DNA from: Flaccisagitta enflata
Lineage: Eukaryota; Chaetognatha; Sagittoidea; Aphragmophora
NCBI GenBank assembly: GCA_965153355.1
Contig: OZ231126.1
Location: 19,282,001-19,346,000, forward strand
DNA: 64,000 nucleotides
Direction of reading: 5' to 3'
The notes under the pieces are model-generated. The model was given only the letters and a program-made list of their open reading frames with translations, had not been told where the DNA came from and did no database searches. This document shows, one piece after another, positions 24,620 through 45,703 of this stretch (positions are counted from its first letter, which is position 1; every line of letters starts with the position of its first letter). Both the position numbers and the translations under genes were made by a program.

Positions 24620-24945
24620 ACTTTTTTGGGCAGCGGCACCAGAGGGCAGCTGTCCCAGCATTTAGCCTTGAATCTGAGCCTCTTGGCCATAATCTCAGCC
24701 CCAGGGCCCAAATCCTAATATCAACGCCTTAATGTCTTGACAAATTTTAGCAGAGGGGCCCAATTCCCTAAAAGCTAAAATTCAATCATCCCGGCCCAAA
24801 TCACAGTGTCTGCAAAGCCTAAATTTTAGCCCAGAGCTATATCTTGGCCAAGAGATCCCACTTTTAGCCCATTCTAAACCTTGTGGGACAAATCTCAGAT
24901 TTGTAGCATATACATTCACTAAGAAGCATCGGGTACCGCTGACCA
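24620..24945 (+). mobile_element. Family C element
   Basis: GGGCAGCGGCACCAGAGGGC end, diverged AAATCTCAGCCC/TCTTGGCC units, and the tail GCATCGGGTACCGCTGACCA at 24926. Confidence 0.6.
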
Positions 24946-25109
24946 TCTCACACTTTCGCTTTTCTTTCACACGGTTTCCTGTCTCTCTTAGTTCTTGTCT
25001 TTCTTACTGTTTGCTTGGCTAGCCATCTTTGTTTCTTACTACTGTCTCTAAATGTGAAGTCGGTCATTTTTATTCTTTGTTTTTCGTCCTATCAACCAGT
25101 AAAATTCCT

Positions 25110-25192
25110 CTCTGTCTGTCTATCTCTGTCTCTCTCTGTCTCTATCTTTTGCTCTCTGTCTGTCTCTGTCTATCTTTTGCTCTCTGTCTGTC

Positions 25193-25244
<52 letters not shown>
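25110..25244. repeat. (TCTG)n and (CT)n tracts
   Basis: Irregular CTGTCTCTGT followed by CT to 25244. Confidence 0.9.
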
Positions 25245-25248
<4 letters not shown>

Positions 25249-25517
25249 TTTCTAATCACACGTCAATCGGCTTGTGATCGAACGAAGTGCAATTTGAAGA
25301 CGGTCTTCATTCGGCAGATTAGCTAACTCAGTTAAATACAGTCGAGCTTCACTTGAGCGTACCCGCTGATACGGCATCCCTCGCTAGATGGCATGAATTC
25401 AAAAGTCCCAACTTTTTTGTCTAGCGCACCCGCCTATAAAGCAAATTTCACTAGTAATCACTACAAGGCATGAAATATGTGTGAGATAAAGGTTTTTGTG
25501 GTCGATTTTAAGGCATG

Positions 25518-25665
25518 ATGAAGAAGGAGAAGAAGAAGAAGAAGAAGAAGAAGAAGAAGAAGAAGAAGAAGAAGAAGAAGAAGAAGAAGAAGAAGAAGAA
25601 GAAGAAGAAGAAGAAGAAGAAAACAAAGACAAAGAAGAAGAAGACAAAGAAGAAGAAGAAATGAC
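25518..25665. repeat. (AAG)n trinucleotide microsatellite
   Basis: About 105 bp of GAAGAA with a short AAAGAC-interrupted tail. Poly-Glu, poly-Ser, poly-Leu and poly-Phe frames are artefacts. Confidence 0.95.
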
Positions 25666-25799
25666 GATGATGACGAGATGGAATCAGGAGAAAGAATGCC
25701 ATCCACAGCCACTCGTTATTATTCACTATCTAAACTCGGCATTGTTTAAAAAGTTACAAAGAGAAATTTAGGCTAGAAAATTGGTAAAATCCTTGACTT

Positions 25800-27329
25800 T
25801 GATTTAAGATAAAAACTTATCTGCATTTCCAGGTTTGTCTAGTTGTCCGTCCCTTGGCAGGTCTGTTTGTGTCTCCCATCTCTTAGTTCCTTAGTTTTAT
25901 GTCTGCATCATTTTTTCTACCACATGGCATGGCTAAATCAATCTGACAAAGAAACAAATATCAATTTAAACTATAGAGACAGTCATGCTCGGCAATAAGG
26001 CATCCACCCTTGAAGGCATGGAATGAGTTGGTCCCTTCAAATGCCATCTAGCGAAGCTTAACTGTAGTTTTTTTTTCCTTCATATAAACACACTTGAATA
26101 GTTGCACGAATTCTTTTAACTGTAAACTAGCTTATGTAATCTTGGTCAGACCAAGTACGAAGAGTAGCTTCCTCCACTCAATCGCTTGATCATCAAAATC
26201 ACCCAATGGTCTTTTCAGAAATGAAATTGAGAATTTCCAATTGGTATTGATGGAATAGTGTTATAATTATGCAAATGAAAAGAAATAAGAGGGGGGAAAA
26301 AGAAATAATGGGATCATTGGCTGAAGGTGGAAGAATGACAACCATTTAAGTCGTATTCGTTGTTTTGGTTGTGGCTATAGTCGTTGTCGTTGTGGGTATC
26401 GTCGTTGTGGGAATCGTCGTTGTGGTTGTGGTTGTTGAAGCTGTCATTGTGGTGGTTGCCGTTGTTGTGACAATTTCTCTTGTTTTCATATTTCTTCTCA
26501 ACACAGTTCACTAAAAGCACGCGTTACAACTGAAAACAAGCATCAAACGACACAAGATCGTGTTTAAGCAATTTGCATACGAAGGAAAGTCAAAAAACTA
26601 TATGAAATATTAATCATGATTAAAGATATCAAGCCTCTGCTAGCCTTGTTACTACACCATTTCCTATATGGAGGCGGTTTATTTTTTAAATCTCTAAAGA
26701 AATCCTTAATATGATAGTCGTTGCATTTTTCATTTCAAAATATTGCCTCCTGAAAAAAAGAGCGATGCGTAAGAATCAATAAAAAGGCGAATAGATTGAA
26801 ATCCAATTACAAAACGAATTTGTTGCTAAGCTAAACGATTTTTTTATTGTAAAGATCAGAAAAGATCCAACTGATTTTCAAAAATAGGGGGAAAACCAAT
26901 GACAATTTGATCGTAGAAATTTCTGTGATGTTTTGACGTTTTTGAAGCCATTTATACAAAAGAAGTAAAAAAAAAGATAACTATATGCAAAAACGCACTA
27001 CACATCAATCAAATAGATAACAACCAATCCTTACTATCGACTCAATCATTCTTTTTCGAGAGTTGTATATGAATCGTATGCTAAATGATATGAAAGTCAC
27101 TATACACTTTATCATTACAAAGGCAGAATCCAGAAAAAATAGCTGAAGGATAGGTTCGGGATGTGTCAATGGAGCCTTTATGATTCATGGTTTTTTTTTG
27201 TTGATAAAAACCATCAAAGCAGTAGTACTTTTAAAAATGACTAGAGTGGAACCATAAATCAATATCACGTTATTTCAATGAGCAAGTAAACGAAGAGGCA
27301 ATACAGATTAAATTCAAGGTTAATCTTTT
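25800..27329. other. Intergenic, no gene recognised
   Basis: AT-rich. A GTTGTGG/GTCGTTG-rich patch at 26355-26470 gives an Asn/His/Asp frame on the minus strand that I consider compositional. Confidence 0.5.
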
Positions 27330-27333
27330 TCTC

Positions 27334-28158
27334 CACGGCGTCCAGGAACAAACCCTAGGTCTAAAAAAATGCTCAAGACTCCTGACCTAGGGAAATATCT
27401 TTTTTGATGCATTAGCTACAAATTAATAGTAAAAATAAAAAAATCTGCTTAGAAATATAGAATTGATGGTCAAATATTAGCCAAAAAAGGCATTTTAAAG
27501 CATATTTAAGATTAGAAATTGTATTCATGGATTCTAAAAGTATGTAGAAATATATGAAAAGTTTGGCTACAGTAGTTGCACTAATGCTTTTACCTACTTC
27601 AGTTTGTTTAGAATGATTTTCCAATAATTAAAACAAAAAAAATGCCAAAAACTGTTGTAAAATGACTATTTTTTGTTATTTTTTGTTGTTTCTAAGCTCT
27701 AATCTATCAAATATTTCTTAAAACTAGTTGGATAATATTCCAGCATGTGTATCTTAACAATATTTATACACTTTTCATAGTCTTCAAGAATTTTAAAGAA
27801 GTAATTATGAAAATAGGCTGAAAAAAAATAAATTTGATAGTTTGAAATAGTTTTTTTAGCTTTTGTCTATAAAATAACCCTCTAAACTTACCAAATAGGT
27901 AAAAAAATTATTACAGCAACTATTGCCACACTTTTCAGATATTTTTTAAACAGCTTGAAGCTACAATCCTAATTTCTGAGATAAAAAATATATAAAAATG
28001 CTTCATTTTTGCTATCTTTAAACTTTGAATTCTATATTTCCAAGCCGATTTTTTTATTTTTGCCATAAATTGATAGCTAATGCATCAAAAAAGACTTTTT
28101 CCCAGGTCAGGAGTCTTGAGCATTTTTTTCGACCTATGGTTTGTTCCTGGACGCCGTG
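27334..28158. mobile_element. 825 bp palindromic (fold-back) element with TCTC target duplication
   Basis: Starts CACGGCGTCCAGGAACAAAC and ends with its complement GTTTGTTCCTGGACGCCGTG. Similarity between arms extends nearly to the centre (for example GAAAAGTTTGGC against its partner near 27930). TCTC flanks both ends (27330-27333, 28159-28162). Confidence 0.8.
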
Positions 28159-28346
28159 TCTCGTTTATAGAATGCAGATGCCTTTTGGGTACTTCCAAAT
28201 AGCAAACACATTTAACTGAAGTGCTTCTAGATCTCGATTTTTTTTTGTAAAGAAATGGAAAAGGTCAAAGCGAGTGACAGCTTACCAACGCACTCACTTT
28301 CTGTCGCGCACTCTATGAACTTTATTTTGTACCTGAAAAAAAAATA

Positions 28347-28682
28347 CCGTATTTTTTCTAAAAAGCGCCCCGGGCGCTTTTGAAATGGAAATAAAACCTG
28401 GCTTTTTAATCCTCCTATTAGCGCCCCCTTTATATTGTAGATGAACTGTCATTCAGTCTATCTTTTTCATGAAAGGCTACCAAAATGCTAAATTTGACTC
28501 AAAATAGAAATAATCCTTGCATATATCTGTTTGAAAGTCTTTGAAACTGGATCATTGTGTTGTTTTATATCATCATTTTACTCGCTATTTCTGTTCAAAT
28601 CTCTTCTGAAAAGTATAACATTAAGAATAAAAAGAGGGGGGCGCTTTTTGGAAGGGGGGGCGCTTTTTTAGAAAAAATACGG
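28347..28682. mobile_element. TA-flanked MITE (CCGTATTTTTTCTAAAAAGC ends)
   Basis: Terminal inverted repeats CCGTATTTTTTCTAAAAAGC and GCTTTTTTAGAAAAAATACGG, flanked by TA on both sides, 336 bp in all. The CCGTATTTT start is common among TA-inserting DNA transposon derivatives. Confidence 0.8.
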
Positions 28683-28689
28683 TATGTAC

Positions 28690-30700
28690 AAATGATTTGA
28701 AAATAATGGTTGAATGATTTTTGAAGCAACTCCAGAACTCTGCCCTGCCTTGACGTCTACTTGCTCAGGTGCAGAAACGGAAAAGGGAGAGGGGGAGTAA
28801 GAGGAGGAAGAGGAGAGGGGGAGGCGATGAGGGAAGAGTGGGGGAGTAGAGGACGAGGAGGCGGTGCCCATCTTAAGAGGAAAATAGAGTTTAAGACCAC
28901 AATTCACGTTGCTCACTCTTGACACATTGCTGCTCAATTCCGAATTCGATTATCGATAATTGTAAGAAATCTGATGGGGAAGGCTCCATGCAGGCCGCAT
29001 CGCAATATGGCTATTCTTTTATACAATATAAATCAATTAGGGATGGAAGAATCTTGTAACAGTCAATCAATGTATATCCCTCAAATCATCACATGGTTAA
29101 TAACTTGATATTCACAAATTTTACTGTCGTTCTACTCTCTTGGCCAAGAAACTGCGACATCATGTTTACGACTTAGAAATGGAAAAATAAAATAAAAAAA
29201 TAAAAATTGAAAAAAAAAAATCTCTTTCATGTGGCTAAAAAAAAGAAACAACATTATCTCAAGTTGAGATTCTCAACGCATACTTAAGTACTACTATTTG
29301 ATTAATTTTCGTAAATCGATTGGATAATGGTTTCTTCTTAGCGGTTTCTTAAGGCCAAGATAGTGCTATCTCATCTTTTCCTCCAACAGGAGGATCATAC
29401 AAAACATATCGGGCGATCTTAGCCCAAAAGAGGGGAAAAAATATAAATGATTGTTCGGCAGAAGTCATTAAAAATGAAACACATCAGTCAGAGAAATCGG
29501 CGGAAACAACGCACTAAGCCTGAGTAACCATTTGCCGTTATCTATACATCCCAACCTTGGTGACACACGCATCAAACTACGCTATACATGGAAAGACAAA
29601 ACCTACCCCTTATCACATCATCTTTACAAATTATGAAACTCAGATTAAAAAAAGAAAAGAACATTATGAATATTTTGACTTCTTCCCTCGGCGAGATCAT
29701 GCATGAAAAGTGGATACAAGAGAAATTTTGATAGAAAAAGGGAGAAAAGGAAAACTGAACGAAAAACCGCGCGAAATTCAAGAAATGAAATAAATTGGAA
29801 ACATGCCGTAGAATTTCTTTGTTATTCTCTTAAGCTGTATAAAGAGAGCTTGAGGAAATCAATTGAGATGGACAAACTAGGCTGAGGGTAGAGTAAACCA
29901 TCAGGGTATATGGAAAGGGGTGGGCGAAAGGGTTGATATCTTTTTTTTGTTGGGGTTGGGGAAATACAAGATGGTTTTGGTTCCTTGGACTAATTCGCGG
30001 TGGATTTTGCAAATATGAATGATGTGTTTATTATACAATGCTGATATACATCTAATAATTTCCGTTGTCATTTTCTGATTACGACGTACCATCTAAGTAA
30101 AGGCTCACGAGAACAAAGAATCTTTGGTATCCTGAAAAAAAAAGATTGTCTTAATCTATTGCATTCTTCCTCTTACCCATCTATGGATCAAAAGCAAAAA
30201 AACCTTCACTCTCCCCCCACTCTTGAATTCTATTCCCACTAAATATTATCCTGCTCAAAATAAAAAAAGAAGTAACATTTACACTCGTGATCTTTTACTT
30301 CGTGGAACAGTAAAACATGGCTGGATCACATACACACAGAGAGAGACATGGAAAAAGTCACGATGGCACAATCAAAAAAGATCTCAAAATGCGTGAAACA
30401 AATCATCGAAAAAGAGTCACCGACGAATTAAGACAGTAAATTACTGCTCTAATGAGTTGCTCTTAATCGCTTTGGTTATGAGATCCGTGAGAGCGGCATT
30501 TTACGGCGTTTTTATTCACCGGTTAACCTCGTAATTTCAAATTTGAAACACGCAAAATTGTGAAGGATATTCAATTTGCGCCCGCGTTTGTTTCTTCTTC
30601 TATTACAGTAACAAAAGACGACAGCTGTATCACGAGAATGAGACGACGATCAAAGGAAGTGTGGAAAGGGTAGAAAGACAAGATTGAGAGAGAGAGAGAG
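28690..30700. other. Intergenic, no gene recognised
   Basis: AT-rich. Purine-rich stretches at 28780-28860. No supported exon. Confidence 0.5.
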
Positions 30701-30707
30701 AGTTAGG

Positions 30708-30974
30708 GGGCGTTTCTTGTCAAAGACGATCGCGTTTTTAACGGGCCACTCGGTCGCTCGCTACGTTCGTTCGCTCGCACCACTCACTCCGCTCACTCAC
30801 TCCGCAGCACACGGCTTCACTATGCTCGCTTCGTTCGCTCGCTCCGTTCACGAGCTCACTCACTCACTTCGCTCACTCTCTCGTGGGACAGTTGAAATTC
30901 TTGAATATGTGTTCACGCTGTGAACGCGTTTCACGGGAACAAACGCGTTTTTCGTCTTCACTAGAAACACGCCC
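30708..30974. mobile_element. 267 bp MITE-like element, TTAG flanks
   Basis: Ends GGGCGTTTCT and AGAAACACGCCC are inverted relatives, followed inward by GTCAAAGACG and its partner CGTCTTC. TTAG lies on both sides (30703-30706, 30975-30978). The interior is full of TCGCTCG and CACTCACTC motifs. Confidence 0.6.
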
Positions 30975-31364
30975 TTAGTGAGGCAAGCTCTCTCCCATGT
31001 GCTGATCTAAAAAGGCGATACACAATGGGGAGGATAAGTTTGGCGCGCGGGAAGGTTGATTGGTGTGCGAAAGAAAAGGGAAGGGAGAGTGGAATTTGAG
31101 AAGAAAGTGGATACTTCTGGACATCGATTGGTCAATAAACCTAATTCAATCTGAAAATGCGTGAATATAAAGGTAAAAAAAAAAAGAAAAAAAAAGAAGC
31201 AAACTGAAACAAGCAATATGGGATAAGAAAATGAAAATATGAAAACTACAGAAAGTCTTGCAATGTATTGTCCCCTTTCATGCATCATCTCACGATTGAA
31301 GAAATCAGCACTTTAAAATGAAAAAACTAACACATGAAAAAGATGAGAAACCGCACCCTATTTT

Positions 31365-40362
<8,998 letters not shown>

Positions 40363-40396
40363 CCTGGCTTGGGCCAAGGCAATTTGCCTGATGATG

Positions 40397-40405
40397 GTTG
40401 TTGTT

Positions 40406-40441
<36 letters not shown>
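40397..40441. repeat. (GTTGTC)n microsatellite at the C1q-gene 5' end
   Basis: Short GTT/GTC array 35 bp upstream of the start codon on the coding strand. Confidence 0.85.
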
Positions 40442-40499
40442 CACACATCCAGAAGCCATATCAACACAAACGCGCGGAAACGAATGATGAAGGAAAAAC

Positions 40500-40656
40500 G
40501 AGGGAAAAAAAAGAAGAGTGGGGAGGGGAGTGGGGGGAATGGAATGTGACGGTGGCGACGTGATGATTAAGTGTTTGTTGCGTTTGCGCGCGTGTATGCG
40601 TGAGTTGGTGTTAGTGAGGGTGCGTGTGCATATTTGTAGGTGTTTGTGAGTGTTTG

Positions 40657-40707
<51 letters not shown>

Positions 40708-40890
40708 ACGGGGTAGGGTGGAATAGGAAATGCAAGCAAGTTAATAATTTGATTGGCGTGGCCTCGCACTTCATCATCGGTTATCTTGTCGGCATTTTGC
40801 TCTCATGTTTTTCTTTGGGATCAAATCAATAACCCAAGTGTCAATTCCGTTGCACATCCTTTACTAGTCAAATCCTTTATTCGTGCTAAG
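40500..40890. repeat. Segmental duplicate, copy 1 (partner 43715-44310)
   Basis: GTGGCGACGTGATGATTAAG, TTTGCGCGCGTGTATGCGTG and GAGTTGGTGTTAGTGAGGG recur in the same order at 43745-43860, followed in both by a (GA)n array and CGGCATTTTGCTCTCAT. This copy lacks the two insertions found in the partner. Confidence 0.8.
40661..40705. repeat. (GA)n microsatellite
   Basis: About 45 bp of GA within the duplicated segment. Confidence 0.9.
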
Positions 40891-41257
40891 CAGGGGCAAT
40901 AATGCGGAAGCTGCTTTGTTTCGAACGAACACACGCGCTAATCGATCACCGAATATAGCAAATTTTGTATTGTAATCTATTTGAAAACATGGGTTCGCGT
41001 GCTTTACGAAAGATATCCAAATGGACCCTCAATCAACGACTGTCCAGTTAATCATTATTCCACTCAAAAGAGTTAAATATTTCATTCAGTCACAACCCGT
41101 AGAAGCCGTCAACATAATCCAATTCTAAGTTGAAGATGTGGTCTCTATAAGAGGCTTTGTTGGACTGTTAGTCCGTAATGCACAAGTCAAAAAATGTGAA
41201 AACACGCAATTGAGATGCCACACATGTGTGTGGGTTAGAGGGGGTGTGGATTATAAT

Positions 41258-41381
41258 TAGGGATGTGGAAGCGATTGACCGCTTCCGTTTTGGAGGATGG
41301 GAGAGCTACTAGTAATTGTACTACAAAATGGAAGCGGAAGCGGTGGAAGCGGCACTAAAATCGACGGCTTCCACATCCCTA
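41258..41381. mobile_element. hAT-like MITE, copy 1
   Basis: 124 bp with inverted ends TAGGGATGTGGAAGCG, flanked by the 8 bp direct repeat ATTATAAT (41250-41257 and 41382-41389). A second copy is at 53168. Confidence 0.85.
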
Positions 41382-42130
41382 ATTATAATCCTGCGTTGCT
41401 TGTTAGGCGGGGTTCGGCGGAGAAACTGGACAGCCTTAAAAGCGGAGTCCTCTAAAATTCACAAGTCAAGAAGGATTCTCTGAGTCAAAAGTGATATCCT
41501 GAGTCGTTAAACATGTTTTTATTTTCAACTATGTAGAAGTCTGGTGTACAAGTGAGAAGGAAAAGATGACACTAGTTATGACAATGTTCAAAGAATAATA
41601 TCGCTAGAAAACTTGCTGTGGATGAAAAAACACAATTGTCAGGAAAAAAACATTTTTGTCCAATGTAAAAAGTCTAGATATCATAACTTTGATAGATCAC
41701 TTGAAAATATTGTTTCTTTCTGCAATATGCAAATAATTTTCTTTTTTAACGTATTCTGTCACTAAAAACAAGAAGAATGGGGAGCACTGTGGATCCTGGG
41801 AACCACCAGGACGATTTTCATATTACTCCAAGTTTCTTTTCAGTTTGGTATGGTCCACATGCGCATGAATCAAGATCTGAACATCAAAAAATATTTCCAG
41901 GAGCCAATTTTGAGAAAAATCCCTTTTCGTGAAAATTTGTTGCTTACGCAACATTTTGTTGCATATGCAACATGCAAATGTGCATATGCAACATTTTGTT
42001 GCATATGCAACACGCTTATGTCGCATACGCAACATTTTGTTGCATATGCAACACGCAGATGTTGCACATGCAACAAAATGTTGCATACACAATATGCTTT
42101 TCTTGCATTCACATCAGGAGTCTTAAACAC

Positions 42131-42318
<188 letters not shown>

Positions 42319-42775
42319 CATAATTGCCCCAGGTATGGTGTATGTGTTTCGATTTGATCATTATGGACTGAAGGACCAACTCACCAACAGATAGTAAAAA
42401 TTTCTTTTGCTTGACACGAGTTGCTTTTAACACAAATGCAATCAACAAGTAGCAAGAGCTACAATATCATCATAGATGAGTAAGGAGGGCCTTACAACCC
42501 CTTCCACTTTTTTTTTTTCACAACTCCTTTCTGCTTTCACACCCACTCCTAACACAAACACTCCCAGAACCTTAAAAGCACAATATAACTCTTTTCAACT
42601 AGAATGTGACAGACAAAATAACACACCAACTAAAGAACGGAGAGACTGATACAGTCTCGCAGTCGCTAGTCAGTGTCTAAATAATCCCATTCCGTTTTCT
42701 TTTGTTTTTCAAACAACGATTTTCAAAGGACGATGATTTCAATAACCAAGTGGTTTTGAGACAAATGACAAGGTA

Positions 42776-43319
42776 CCGGGTGGACATAAAAAAAGTAGTC
42801 ACTTTATCTCAATAATATAAAAATGATTTTTAATTGCCTATTATGTGATCACTCAAAATAAATAAGCCTTTTAATTTGTATACATGAATATAAAATACAA
42901 ATTCAAGTTATGTTTGGTGAATCAAAAACATTTTTCTGGGCATTATTCCTTATTTATAACAAAAAATGATGATTGATAATCATTAGTGTTTTGGATATGA
43001 ATTTGTTTTTTTATTTAGAAAAAATTGGTGCTTTTACTTTCTTAAGACTTACTTTTAATCAACTATTGTGATTCAAAAGCAAACTTTGATGAGAACACTA
43101 TTTTATACTCAATTTCAAGTAAAATTTTTCAAGTGGTCCTTAATTCAATTCAGTTTTTTTAAGATAACTTGAAAAATATTGATCTTCATAAAAAATATCC
43201 ATAATAGAACATGATGTGCACAATCATATCTAAATAATTAAAAAAAAATCTTTTACTTAAGAGAAATTTTAAAAGTGATATAAAAAATATTAAAAGCTAC
43301 CTTTTTAAAGTCCACCCGT
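42776..43319. mobile_element. 544 bp TA-flanked MITE nested in the 1.93 kb element
   Basis: Ends CCGGGTGGACATAAAAAAAG and, inverted, ACGGGTGGACTTTAAAAAGG, each next to TA (42774-42775, 43320-43321). The interior is AT-rich with no gene. Mariner-like by ends and target site. Confidence 0.65.
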
Positions 43320-43861
43320 TATGTTGCTTACACAGTACATGTTACTAGTATCCCAAACATATTGTAGCATATGCAACACATGTAAGCTGCAAACGCAACA
43401 TCTTGTTGCATTTGCAACATTTTTTTGTTGCATGTGCAACAAAATGTTGCGCATGCGACATTAGTGTGTTGCATATGCAACAAAATGTTGCGTATGCAAC
43501 AAAATGTTGCGTATGCGACATTTGCGTGTTGCATACGCAACAAAATGTTGCATATGCAACAAATTTTCACCAAAAGGGATTTTTCTCAAAATCGGCTCCT
43601 GGAAATATTTTTTGATGTTCAGATCTTGATTCATGACCATGTGGACCATACCAAACTGAAAAGAAACTAGGAGTAATATGAAAATCGTCCTGGTGGTTCC
43701 CAGGATCCACAGTGGGAGGGGAAAGGGGGGATGGAGTGTGACGATGGCGACGTGATGATTAAGTGAAGGTGTGTGTTTTTTGCGTTTGCGCGCGTGTATG
43801 CGTGAGTTGGTGTTAGTGAGGGTGCGTGTGCATATTTGTAGGTGTTTGTGAGTGTTTGTAT

Positions 43862-43877
43862 GAGAGAGAGAGAGAGT

Positions 43878-43925
<48 letters not shown>
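43862..43925. repeat. (GA)n microsatellite
   Basis: GA array with GTGAGTGA interruption, matching the one at 40661. Confidence 0.9.
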
Positions 43926-43927
<2 letters not shown>

Positions 43928-43995
43928 AAGGGAGGAGAGGAGAAGAAGCATTCAGGTAAGGATTTCATTGGAGATGCCTCTTATTTTATCATCGA

Positions 43996-44202
43996 TTTTT
44001 TTAGTCGCGTGCTACGCGACTCTACACCCCGCTATGTCGGTCGGTCGGTCGGTCGGTCGGTTGGTCGGTCCCCTTTTTACTTTTTCGGCGTTTTTGAGCT
44101 TTTTGAGCATACAGCTACTGCCCAGATGACCCAGTGACCTTCTTCAGCACTGCTCCTGCCCAACCGCACGCGACTAGGGTAGCCGTGTATCCGGCCTTGT
44201 TT
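43996..44202 (-). mobile_element. Family A element
   Basis: On the minus strand, AACAAGGCCGGATACACGG to GTCGCGTAGCACGCGACTAA, with a (GACC)n tract (plus-strand 44038-44070). The corresponding site in the segmental duplicate at 40780 is empty. Confidence 0.8.
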
Positions 44203-44310
44203 ATCGGCATTTTTGCTCTCATTTCTCCCTCTTAAAATCACTTCAATACTGAAGTGTCAATTGACTCAATTCCGGTGCAAACCCTGAATGAGTCAAAGAC
44301 TGTAATTTAG

Positions 44311-45130
44311 GGTGGAGTGAAGCTGCGATGCAAAAGCTTCTTCGGATGCTAGAGGGCTAGAGCCTAGAGGCAATTATGCAAAAAAATAAATGTGAAAAGC
44401 CAAAAAAGGCAGTGTGTGACCGACCGACCGATAAGCTCAGAAACCACTTTTTCGGTCGATTTCGCGTCATGCGAAATTTTGCGTCACCGACCTATGTACG
44501 GACACGCACGTAGACGGACGGACCTTCCAACGGACTAACCCTCTTTTTGAAATTGCTAAGCAAGCGAGTGAACACCAGTCGATTTATCGTACCCTAATTC
44601 TAAGAAAATCATTTGGATATACTGAGAGAGAAGGTTCTGAATCACCCTTGCCATGTAAGATGGTCGGTAACGTCACCTTTGGATGACGTAAAATCTGCTG
44701 AAATTAGTGATCACTGAGCATTATTATTACTATTGCCAGACCACATTACAGCCCATGCACTGACATACAGGCCCTCTTCCTGCCTATGGTGCTACACAAG
44801 ATAAACACCGCTTTACGTGGACAACCGAGATATCGGAGTCCTACAAAATTACCACGAATTCTTGCACGTGATTTGAGTTAGTCATTCTGCCACAGAGCTC
44901 AGCAAAGAGATCATTTTGAAAATCACATAAAAGCATGTGGACACAAGAAAAGTACATGGATACACTTTATTAGGCAATACCTACGCACTAGAATTGGCTT
45001 GAAAACTCATCGCAGATGACAAGGGTTTTTAATGATAAAAAGACTTGTTTTCAATAATCTAGGTAGTCATGATGCCCATCATAATAAGCCATTTTGTAAA
45101 GAGACTGTGCGTTAGCGCATTATGCAAACT
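44311..45130. other. Intergenic, no gene recognised
   Basis: A GACCGACCGACCG patch (44418) and GTAGACGGACGGACC patch (44510) suggest decayed family A/B copies. Confidence 0.45.
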
Positions 45131-45132
45131 GT

Positions 45133-45311
45133 TTTTTTTAGTCGCGTGCTCACAGCTCTACACCCTGCTTTGTCGGTCCGGCGGTCTGTCCGTCGGTCTA
45201 TTCGTCCATCGCACTTTACTTCTTTGGCATTTATGAAGTTTTGGCCTTGCTGCACCTGTTCAAATGCTCTACTGAACCCGTACTGGGGTAGCCGTATATC
45301 CGGCCTTGTTA
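45133..45311 (-). mobile_element. Family A element
   Basis: TTTTAGTCGCGTGCTCACAG at its hairpin end, a GTCGGTCCGGCGGTCTGTCC tract, and CCGTATATCCGGCCTTGTT at the other end. Confidence 0.7.
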
Positions 45312-45703
45312 TCTTACACACGCGGCACATACAGGCTGAAATTGTCTCAGTAAAGTGTTGATAGTAAATAGTAAAATTGGATTTGGAAGTAGCAATCTAG
45401 AACTATTTTCATAGACTCAAAGAGTGCTAAGATTGAATCATAATTCCATTTATAAATGTTGGGGCAAATGACGCCAAGCTAAGACCCATAGCTTTATTCG
45501 TTTAGATACTACATCAAAGTAAGTTGATTATAAGAAATGGGCACAAAACTTGAATAGAATATAAACACATGACGTTTTGTTACCGTGTAGCTCTGACATG
45601 CAAATTTTATAGTTAGATTAGTGACCATTTTGAAGCTATCTACTGCCGCCAAGCGCAAGCGGGGAATCATAGCTCTATTTGTTTGGATACTACATAGTAC
45701 ATC

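Larger units (their letters stand above)
43715..44310. repeat. Segmental duplicate, copy 2 (partner 40500-40890)
   Basis: Same order of blocks as copy 1, interrupted by a family A element (43996-44202) and abutting the 1.93 kb element on its left. Confidence 0.8.

Noticed and set aside
41939-42100. CRISPR-like regularly spaced short palindromes
   Set aside because: The spacers are themselves variants of the palindrome, there is no leader or cas gene, and the genome is eukaryotic. It is part of an inverted-repeat element.
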